From assembly GCF_013113715.1 (NCBI RefSeq), contig NZ_CP053344.1:62001-126000 (forward strand): a stretch of DNA of 64,000 bases, read 5' to 3'. The translations under genes were made by a program, and so were the position numbers. This document shows positions 58,364 through 64,000 of this stretch, in pieces. Source of the stretch: Herbiconiux sp. SALV-R1. GTDB lineage: Bacteria > Actinomycetota > Actinomycetes > Actinomycetales > Microbacteriaceae. A model generated the notes under the pieces. The model made no database searches and was not told the DNA's origin. It worked only from the letters and a program-made list of their open reading frames with translations. Each line of letters starts with the position of its first letter. The first letter of the stretch is position 1.

Positions 58364-58442
58364 CACCTCCATAGTGCCGCATGAATCCCGGAGGCCCGAA
58401 CCGGCCGACCGGCGGGTGCGCGGGTCGTTCGCGCTGCCCGGG

Positions 58443-59153
58443 TCAGAGCGTGATCGGCTCGATCAGGGTGGGATCGTCTTTCGGCACGGAGCTGTCTCGC
58501 ACGTTGTTCACCCGTTTCGAGACCGGGTAGGTGGTCATCGTGCGGGCCACGGCGAGCGAGCTGCGATCGAGCAGGGCGACGAGCGACTCCTTCTCACCCG
58601 GCGCCTCCACCTTCATCGGAGAGGTCCAGTCGTCCCAGGTGTCGGGGGTGAGGAAGACGGGCATGCGGTCGTGCACCTCGCCCGAGGCGTCCGCCGCCTC
58701 GCGGGTGATGATCGTGAACGAGAGCGACCACTCGCCGTCGGTCTTCTTGAGTTCGTAGAGGCCCGCCGCCGCCAGAAGGTGCTCGGGGCCGTGGATGTAG
58801 TGCGGCTGCTTGCCGGTCGGAGTCGCCTCCCACTCATAGTAGCCGTTCATCGGCACCAGGCAGCGGCGCTGGGCGAAGGCGCTGCGGAAGAGGCCGTTCG
58901 TCGCCACGCTCTCGAGCCGCGCGTTGATGGGGGCGGGCCCGCCGGGCTTCGCCCAGGAGGGTTTGAGGCCCCATGACGCGCCGTCGATCTCGCGCACGAG
59001 CTCGCCGTCGACCAGGCGGTCGCGCACGATCGGGGCGGTCTCGGTGGGCGCGACGTTGTACGAGGGCGTCCAGTCTTCCGGGCGGCCGCCGCGGGCCACG
59101 AACTCGCTGATGAGCTCATCGGTCTCGGCGCTCATGGTGAATCTGCCGCACAT
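58443..59153 (-). CDS. SRAP family peptidase / abasic site processing protein (YedK/HMCES)
   Basis: A 236-residue protein beginning MCGRFTMS; Cys2 is the catalytic residue that forms a covalent link to abasic sites in single-stranded DNA after removal of Met1. Other family marks are YNVAPTETAPIV, WGLKPSWAK, NARLESVATNGLFR, RRCLVPMNGYYEW and the late HDRMPVFLTP. It protects abasic sites and is often part of the SOS response; no LexA box was recognised upstream. GGAAGGA precedes the start. It is 1 bp from the spermidine-synthase-like gene. Confidence 0.92.
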   Translation of the reverse strand: MCGRFTMSAETDELISEFVARGGRPEDWTPSYNVAPTETAPIVRDRLVDGELVREIDGASWGLKPSWAKPGGPAPINARLESVATNGLFRSAFAQRRCLVPMNGYYEWEATPTGKQPHYIHGPEHLLAAAGLYELKKTDGEWSLSFTIITREAADASGEVHDRMPVFLTPDTWDDWTSPMKVEAPGEKESLVALLDRSSLAVARTMTTYPVSKRVNNVRDSSVPKDDPTLIEPITL

Positions 59154-59154
59154 G

Positions 59155-59952
59155 TCAGGGGGTCCTTCCGGTGAGGGCGGGGGCGAGGTCGTCGGCGTCG
59201 GCAACGGTGCCCGGATGCGGGCCTGCCGTTCTCAGAGCAGGGAGAAGAGTGGCGGGGAGGGCCGTACGGGAGGCGACGACGATGGTGTTGCCGGCGCGAG
59301 CATCCGCCACCGTCGACGTCGGACCCGTGACGGCGAGGCCCGGGAACAGCGGCCGGAGCACGGCGAGCTGGGCGCGCAGGGCGGGCAGCCCGTCGTCGTC
59401 GGCGATGTTCACGGCGAGCAGGCCCCCCGGGGCCAGTAGCTCGGCGACCGAGGCGTAGAAGTCCGCCGACCTCACGTGGGCCGGGGTGGTGGTGCCGCGG
59501 TAGAGGTCGGCGATGACGAGGTCGACCCGGCCGCGGAGCTCGGTGCCGAGCTGCCGCACGTGTTCTGCGGCGTCGCCCGGGTGCACCCGCAGCTCGGTGC
59601 CGGGTGGGAGGGGAAGTGCCTCGAGCACGAAGGGGACCAGAGCGGGCTCGAGTTCGATGACGTGCTGGTGCGACCCCGGGCGGGTGGCCTGGAGGTAGCG
59701 CGCCAGCGTGAGCGCCCCGGCCCCGAGGTGCAGCACGGTCAGCGGTGCGGCCCCGGGCGGCGGCATCGCGTCGATCACGCCGGCGAGGCGGCGCACGTAG
59801 TCGTGACGCAAGGCGGTCGGGTCGACGGGGTCGACGTGCGATTGCGGGTGCCCGTCGACGACGAGCTCGACGGTGGCGGGATCGAGTTCGTCGGGGCGCA
59901 GCTCGGCGACGGGCCCGTCGGGCCGGAGTCGGAAGCGCCGTGGCGTGATCAT
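59155..59952 (-). CDS. Spermidine synthase-like methyltransferase-fold protein
   Basis: A 265-residue protein. The S-adenosyl-binding motif I appears as LTVLHLGAGALTLARYLQA, motif II as HVIELEPALVPFV and a catalytic-region DLVIADLYRGTTTPAHV, close to PMT/spermidine synthase-like proteins of Actinobacteria. Whether it transfers aminopropyl groups or is a methyltransferase cannot be told. Its ATG overlaps the stop of the winged-helix gene (ATGA), so the two are co-translated, and the SRAP gene follows at once. Confidence 0.78.
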   Translation of the reverse strand: MITPRRFRLRPDGPVAELRPDELDPATVELVVDGHPQSHVDPVDPTALRHDYVRRLAGVIDAMPPPGAAPLTVLHLGAGALTLARYLQATRPGSHQHVIELEPALVPFVLEALPLPPGTELRVHPGDAAEHVRQLGTELRGRVDLVIADLYRGTTTPAHVRSADFYASVAELLAPGGLLAVNIADDDGLPALRAQLAVLRPLFPGLAVTGPTSTVADARAGNTIVVASRTALPATLLPALRTAGPHPGTVADADDLAPALTGRTP

Positions 59953-61100
59953 GACGGGTCGCCCGTCGTGATGGTCGCCGGCAGGCCGAGGAACGCGGCG
60001 TAGCGGCGGAGGTCGCGTTCGAGGCCCCGCTGGGCGGTGGCGGAGAGCGGGGCGAAGGGGGTCATGGTGAGCGCGACGGAGCGCGCGCCGACCCGGCGGC
60101 CCCAGGTTCCCACGATCGTGCCGCGCGACACGAGCATCGGCAGGAAGATGCCGTTGCCGCCCGGCACGATGCGCTCGGCGAACTGCGCAGGCAGGGCGGG
60201 GGAGCGGTTGCGGTAGCCGAGGAGGTACTCGTCGAAGCCGGGCAGCGCGTGGTGGCCGGTCGGCGCAGTCGGCGGAGCACCGTCTAGTGGGGCGAACACC
60301 GTCGTGCCATCGACGTCGAGGGTGGCGAGCTGGTCGCGGGCGGCGTCGACGCCCGCGGCGGCTTCGGCCTTGGTGAGCTTCGACCACCAGCAGAAGTCGT
60401 CGACGGTGACCGCTCCGCGCCCCACGGTGTAGCGGAGCACCAGCTCGCCGAGTGCCGCGGCGCGGGCGGCGGCTGTCGAGAGGTCGAGTTCCCGCCCGGG
60501 CGGAGCCCATTCGTCGAGCAGCACCAGCGCCTGCTGCGTGCCGCGGCGCGGACCCCAGCAGACGAGCCCGTCGTGCGCCAGCCACCAGATGAGGTGCATT
60601 CCGCGCTGACCGCCCACCTCGATGCCGCCCGCCGTCAGCTGCGCCAGCAACTCGTCTCTCGACGCGGCCCCGCCACCCGCCAGCTCGACCCGCGCGATCT
60701 CGCGCGCCCGGGCGAAGGTGTCGTCGTCGAGCTCGAGCTGCCGGTGGCGCGCCGCCATGCCGCGCACGGTCTTCGCGGCGGTGAGGGCGAGCATGAGCCG
60801 CAGGTCGTCGGGGGTCGTGACGTGCAGTGTTCCGCGCAGGGGCCACGACCGCACGATGGCGCCCGAGTCGTAGGCGGCGTCGACGTCGGCCATCGTGCTG
60901 CCGGGCGCGCGCGACCCGAGCGCCCAGCACGACTGGGCGAAGTCTTGCGCCTGCATCGCGCCGAGCTGTCGCACCACGTCGACGACGTCGACGCTGCCGG
61001 GCGTGCGCGCCGGCTCGATCCACTGCGCGGCGAGCCTGCGGGCGAGCAGCTCGCGCGCACCGCGGGCCGTCTGCGCTGGAGGACCGCCGACCGCTGTCAT
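59949..61100 (-). CDS. Winged helix DNA-binding protein (HTH_42, AlkX/AlkZ-like)
   Basis: A 383-residue protein of the HTH_42 family, which includes the interstrand-crosslink glycosylase AlkZ/YcaQ. The conserved VRQLGAMQAQDFAQSCWAL (QAQD near residue 50) is the family's Gln-x-Asp-type active site, and RGTLHVTTPDDLRLML and SRGTIVGTWGR are also typical. A DNA repair role is plausible, especially next to SRAP, but many members have unknown targets. A CATACT box seven bases before the start may serve as promoter. Confidence 0.8.
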   Translation of the reverse strand: MTAVGGPPAQTARGARELLARRLAAQWIEPARTPGSVDVVDVVRQLGAMQAQDFAQSCWALGSRAPGSTMADVDAAYDSGAIVRSWPLRGTLHVTTPDDLRLMLALTAAKTVRGMAARHRQLELDDDTFARAREIARVELAGGGAASRDELLAQLTAGGIEVGGQRGMHLIWWLAHDGLVCWGPRRGTQQALVLLDEWAPPGRELDLSTAAARAAALGELVLRYTVGRGAVTVDDFCWWSKLTKAEAAAGVDAARDQLATLDVDGTTVFAPLDGAPPTAPTGHHALPGFDEYLLGYRNRSPALPAQFAERIVPGGNGIFLPMLVSRGTIVGTWGRRVGARSVALTMTPFAPLSATAQRGLERDLRRYAAFLGLPATITTGDPS

Positions 61101-61201
61101 GCGCCCAGTATGCCCCGCCCCTCCGACACCGCGGCGGCAGCTGTGTGGGCGGCGAAGCGCGTCGACGCGTGGTCGACACCGACTCCGCGCGCGGCGCGAC
61201 C

Positions 61202-62095
61202 TCAGAGCCGGATCTGCCCCGGGTCGTCGAGCGTCGTCCACCGCCGCCCCGCGGCTCGCAGCGGCGCGAGGAAGACATCGGCAGCCACGAGCTGCGTCAG
61301 ATCGAAACCGGTGTCGCGCGCGATGTCGGCGATGGGCACCTGGAAGGTGCGGAACCCGGGCAGCGGAGGTGGAGCATCCGTCGCCTGCGCCGACCGCAGG
61401 TCGATGCGGTCGAGCTCGTTCGACTGGTCGAGCAGGAACCCGGCGGCGGCCAGTCGCTCACGGCCCGTGTCGTACCAGGCGGCGATCTTCCAGAACCGCT
61501 TCGGCAGCTGCACCCCGCGGTAGAGCCGGTCGTCGTCGGCGAACACCGCGCCGGTGAACACGTCGAGCCGCAGGCGGTAGGCCTCGGCGTAGGCGAGCAC
61601 GTGGTCTTCGAGGCCGTTCCACAGCTCCTTCGACTGGTTGAACGCGGCGGCCTGCGGGGCGGCGTTGGTGTAGGCGAAGGTGTCGTACTCGGCTCGGGCG
61701 GCCACCGCATCCGTTCCCCACACCGGGTCGCGGCGGCGCACCAGGTGCCCGCGGTCGAGGTCATTGCGGGAGTAGAGCTCGGGGCCCGCTTGCTCCTCGG
61801 CGGGAACGCGCGGGTCGAGGTGCCAGTCGTCGCCGCGCGGCACGTCGCGCAGCAGTCGCCCGTCGATGTTCACGCCCGTGAGCGCGGCGAGCCGCCGCCC
61901 CGTGTCGAGCAGCACGCTGAAGTGCGTGTAGTCGAGCCGCCGGATGCTCCTGCCGGCAGCCGCGTCGGCACGCGCCGGCAGGGGGCAGCTCGGCCCGAGG
62001 AACAGCTCGTCGAAGCCCTCGCTCGCGCCCGTCGTGTGAGTGTGGTCGGATGCGCGGGTGGGGTCGGACGCGGGTGCAGGGTCGCTGGTCACCAT
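61202..62095 (-). CDS. DNA/RNA non-specific endonuclease
   Basis: A 297-residue nuclease of the beta-beta-alpha metal family. The active-site motif DRGHLVRRRDPVWG, then TNAAPQAAAFNQSKELWNGL with the metal-binding Asn, is the NUC1/EndoG form. No signal peptide is obvious, so it is either cytoplasmic or exported by another route. The catalytic His and the Asn are all present. The N-terminal 25 residues are Asp/Thr/Ser-rich. Nothing identifies a partner inhibitor nearby. Confidence 0.85.
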   Translation of the reverse strand: MVTSDPAPASDPTRASDHTHTTGASEGFDELFLGPSCPLPARADAAAGRSIRRLDYTHFSVLLDTGRRLAALTGVNIDGRLLRDVPRGDDWHLDPRVPAEEQAGPELYSRNDLDRGHLVRRRDPVWGTDAVAARAEYDTFAYTNAAPQAAAFNQSKELWNGLEDHVLAYAEAYRLRLDVFTGAVFADDDRLYRGVQLPKRFWKIAAWYDTGRERLAAAGFLLDQSNELDRIDLRSAQATDAPPPLPGFRTFQVPIADIARDTGFDLTQLVAADVFLAPLRAAGRRWTTLDDPGQIRL

Positions 62096-62432
62096 GACCC
62101 CAGTCGAGCACGCCTCGCCCGATGCCACCACAAGGAGCCCGGTCCGGCGGCGAAACGACGGAGCCTCTCTGCCGAACGTAGCTGAAACTCCGTCGTTCGG
62201 CCGGAACCGCCCGATACTCCGTCGTTCGGCGGACGCGGCCGCGCAGAAAGACGGATGCGGGGCCCGCGTTGTCGCCGAGCCCCGCATCGTGTCCCGCCCC
62301 CTGAGGGCGGCAGCCGCACGCAGTCCCGATCTGCTTGCGACTTGAGACTTCAATATCGCATACCCAATTCCCGTTTGCCAACCCCTGACGCCGATTTCCT
62401 CGACAGGTGACGATTGATGATGCGCATGCATG
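62096..62432. other. Gene-free spacer between the endonuclease gene and the tRNA cluster
   Basis: No supported gene lies in this stretch. It holds a small family of repeats: ACTCCGTCGTTCGGC at 62187-62201 and 62216-62230 (period 29) and an inverted relative at 62151-62163, with GCCGAACG (62171-62178) able to pair with CGTTCGGC (62194-62201). The rest looks non-coding, with a drop in GC near 62340-62432. Confidence 0.7.
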
Positions 62433-62459
62433 AAAAAAGCCCCCGGGTGACCCGGGGGC
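62433..62459 (-). terminator. Rho-independent terminator of the tRNA-Phe transcript
   Basis: A stem with arms GCCCCCGGG and CCCGGGGGC (62439-62459, three-base loop) is followed on the minus strand by six T (62438-62433). It lies 2 bases after the tRNA. Confidence 0.93.
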
Positions 62460-62461
62460 GA

Positions 62462-62537
62462 TGGTGGCTCCGACCGGCATCGATCCGGTGACCTTTCGAT
62501 TTTCAGTCGAACGCTCTACCAACTGAGCTACAGAGCC
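62462..62537 (-). tRNA. tRNA-Phe (GAA)
   Basis: A 76-base cloverleaf including an encoded CCA end (62462-62464). Acceptor arms GGCTCTG and CGGAGCC pair with one G-T. Anticodon GAA in the CTGAAAA loop; T arm has GGATCGATGCC. Transcribed leftward and ended by the strong hairpin directly after it. Confidence 0.97.
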
Positions 62538-62577
62538 GAGTGGAGGATGCGCCTGGGCACATCGCGCCGCTCTAGCG

Positions 62578-62603
62578 AAAAGCCCTTCCGTTCGGAAGGG
62601 CTT
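62578..62603 (-). terminator. Terminator between tRNA-Asp and tRNA-Phe
   Basis: An 11-bp stem, arms AAGCCCTTCCG (62580-62590) and CGGAAGGGCTT (62593-62603), followed on the minus strand by TTTT (62581-62578). It ends the Glu-Asp transcript 7 bases after tRNA-Asp. Confidence 0.8.
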
Positions 62604-62609
62604 CGCGCC

Positions 62610-62686
62610 TGGCGACCCTGACGGGACTTGAACCCGCGACCTCCGCCGTGACAGGGCGGCACGCTAACCAACTGCGCTACAGGGCC
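62610..62686 (-). tRNA. tRNA-Asp (GTC)
   Basis: A 77-base cloverleaf with encoded CCA (62610-62612). Acceptor arms GGCCCTG and CAGGGTC; anticodon GTC in CTGTCAC; T loop GGGTTCAAGTCC. Second in the leftward Glu-Asp pair, 66 bases after tRNA-Glu. Confidence 0.97.
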
Positions 62687-62752
62687 TTACTTGTGTTCCT
62701 ATTGTATCTGCTGCCGTTCCGCATCCCGACCCGGATCGCGCCGGAGTCTTCG

Positions 62753-62825
62753 TGACCCCAACGGGATTCGAACCCGTGCTACCGCCGTGAAAGGGCGGCG
62801 TCCTAGGCCGCTAAACGATGGGGCC
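62753..62825 (-). tRNA. tRNA-Glu (TTC)
   Basis: A 73-base cloverleaf without encoded CCA. Acceptor arms GGCCCCA and TGGGGTC; anticodon TTC in CTTTCAC; T loop GGGTTCGAATCC. First of the leftward tRNA group. Confidence 0.97.
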
Positions 62826-62968
62826 GCGGCGACAACTCCACGAGTATGCCACAACCTGCCCACAGGTTCCAATTCGAGGGGCAGTTCTCCACACCCGCCA
62901 CAATGTCCGGGAATCCCCGATGGGTGCTTGTTAGGTTGGCACGGCACGCACGACCAGTTCGAGGAGCC

Positions 62969-64000
62969 ATGCACACCACTCATCCCGCGACGACGCGCAG
63001 CCGCCCCAGACGCCCGAGGAGACGCCTGGGAGCCACGCTCGCCGCCACGGCGTCGCTGGTCGCCGCCGCCGTGTTCTCGGGAGGTCCGGCGTTCGCCGAT
63101 GACTATCCGAGCTGGGACGACGTGAAGAACGCCCAGGCGAACGAGAGTGCGAAGCAAGACGAGATCACCCGCATCGAGGGGCTCATCCAGAGCATCAGCT
63201 CGCAGGTCAGCGCCGCCCAGGCCCTCTCCACCCAGCGGGGCGAGGAGTACCAGGTCGCCCAGACCGCCTTCGACACCGCGAGCTACGTGGCCGACGAGCT
63301 CGAGGCGCAGGCCGAGGAGGCCTCCGCCGAGGCCGAGCGCTCGAATACGCAGGCGGGCCTGCTCGCCGCACAGCTCGCCCGCACCGGCGGCAACGACATC
63401 ACGCTCAACCTCATGGTGGGCGGCGAGCAGTTCTCGAACGACCTGCTCTACCAGCTCGGTGCGATGAGCAAGCTCACCGAGAAGACCGCGCAGATCTACG
63501 CGAAGGCCCAGCAAGACACCAACACGGCGACCGCCCTCACCGCCCAGGCGACCGTCGCGCGCAACGAGCTCAAGGGTCTCGCCGAGGAGGCCCAGCGCCT
63601 GTTCGCCGAGGCCGTCGTCGCCCAGCAGGCCGCCGAGGCGGCGCTGCAGGAGCAGCAAGACCACGAGGTCGAGCTCACCGCCCAGCTCGCGGTGCTCAAG
63701 GAGAACCGCGCCGCCACCGAGGCCGACTACCAGAAGGGCGTCGAGGCGCGCGCCGAAGCCGCCCGCGCCGCCGCGGCGGCGGGTCTGCCGACTCTCCCCT
63801 TCATCGCGGCCAGCGGCTGGGCGAGCCCCTTCCCGGGCTCGTACTCCTCCGACGAGTTCGGCATGCGCGTCAACCCCGTCTCGGGCGCCTACATCATGCA
63901 CTCCGGTCTCGACCTGGTGTACTCCGGCGGCACCTGCGGCGCCTATGTCTACGCCTCGGCCGAGGGCCTCGTCACCTACGCGGGCTGGAACGGCGGCTAC
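62969..64000 (+). CDS. M23 family metallopeptidase (NlpD/EnvC-like), 3' end outside window
   Basis: The frame is open to the right edge, with 344 residues visible and no stop. The ATG at 62969 is next to GAGGAG. A basic N-terminus and hydrophobic core ending in AFA form a signal peptide (about 45 residues). Then comes a long coiled-coil rich in Ala, Glu and Gln (residues 55-280), as in NlpD/EnvC-type activators, followed by the M23 domain: DEFGMRVNPVSGAYIMHSGL with His-x3-Asp (HSGLD), then ASAEGLVTYAGWNGGY. The final zinc His lies beyond the window. It should cut or help cut peptidoglycan at division. Confidence 0.9.
   Translation, partial: MHTTHPATTRSRPRRPRRRLGATLAATASLVAAAVFSGGPAFADDYPSWDDVKNAQANESAKQDEITRIEGLIQSISSQVSAAQALSTQRGEEYQVAQTAFDTASYVADELEAQAEEASAEAERSNTQAGLLAAQLARTGGNDITLNLMVGGEQFSNDLLYQLGAMSKLTEKTAQIYAKAQQDTNTATALTAQATVARNELKGLAEEAQRLFAEAVVAQQAAEAALQEQQDHEVELTAQLAVLKENRAATEADYQKGVEARAEAARAAAAAGLPTLPFIAASGWASPFPGSYSSDEFGMRVNPVSGAYIMHSGLDLVYSGGTCGAYVYASAEGLVTYAGWNGGY

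Noticed and set aside
58364-58442. LexA box near the SRAP gene or regulator
   Set aside because: No GAAC...GTTC-type site could be recognised in either short spacer.
62465-62825. tRNA cluster as an integration site for a mobile island
   Set aside because: No integrase and no repeated tRNA 3' end was found nearby within the window.
1-64000. Search for CRISPR arrays, insertion sequences, phage genes and attachment sites
   Set aside because: No transposase, integrase or phage structural gene and no direct-repeat/spacer array was seen; tandem repeats found are short and lack spacers of CRISPR type.

Overview
The window is high-GC DNA with tightly packed genes, many 4-bp ATGA/GTGA overlaps, probable leaderless promoters and an actinobacterial gene set (PadR/DUF1048 exporters, DUF222-HNH proteins, CGNR regulators, DUF2510/DUF4190 membrane proteins, an M23 peptidase beside tRNAs). 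The frequent GGATGC/GCATCC words and the protein families fit Microbacteriaceae; a genus such as Herbiconiux is only a guess. I see no rRNA, phage, transposase or CRISPR array; it reads as ordinary chromosome.

Layout. 1-5.6 kb: end of a probable mannitol dehydrogenase-type gene, then a zinc-import locus of the Azt type (aztB, a second AztD-like beta-propeller lipoprotein, aztC and aztD leftward; aztA rightward) sharing one Fur/Zur-type operator. 5.6-10.3 kb: acyltransferase, a DUF3105/DUF305 membrane pair and an acyl-CoA oxidase. 10.4-16.7 kb: two ABC exporters, one with PadR and DUF1048 proteins and one with a NarL-type two-component system. 16.7-19.3 kb: a GH114 lipoprotein, a HAD hydrolase and a DUF2510 membrane protein.

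19.4-31.9 kb is the most coherent block: a methionine-salvage-like set (mtnA-like isomerase, mtnK-like kinase, mtnC, mtnB in one overlapping operon), a class IV aminotransferase, a second mtnK-like kinase in an operon with a ribose-type ABC importer, and divergent mtnD. Together they suggest uptake of methylthioribose (or a related 5-modified pentose), phosphorylation, isomerisation, dehydration, enolase-phosphatase, dioxygenase and transamination back to methionine. No MTA nucleosidase or phosphorylase is present, which fits import rather than internal MTA recycling. A DszC/SfnB-like flavin monooxygenase lies nearby.

32-49 kb: a VIT/rubrerythrin metal transporter, histidine phosphatase, amidohydrolase, divergent sod/soxR, PPK2, glycosyltransferase with TetR, drug efflux MFS, SDR, a thioredoxin reductase-like enzyme divergent from an XRE-cupin regulator, and an EamA exporter divergent from a CGNR regulator. 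49-62 kb: DUF222-HNH protein, two more two-component systems, TspO-like protein, an ABC-2/DUF3533 protein, SRAP (YedK), a spermidine-synthase-like protein, an AlkZ-like winged-helix protein and a nonspecific endonuclease. 62.4-64 kb: tRNA-Glu, tRNA-Asp and tRNA-Phe on the minus strand, then an M23 peptidase running off the window.

Recurring non-coding themes: palindromic operators in divergent gaps, TAnnnT boxes exactly six bases before start codons, and tandem duplications that copy the stop codon and end of a gene into the downstream spacer.
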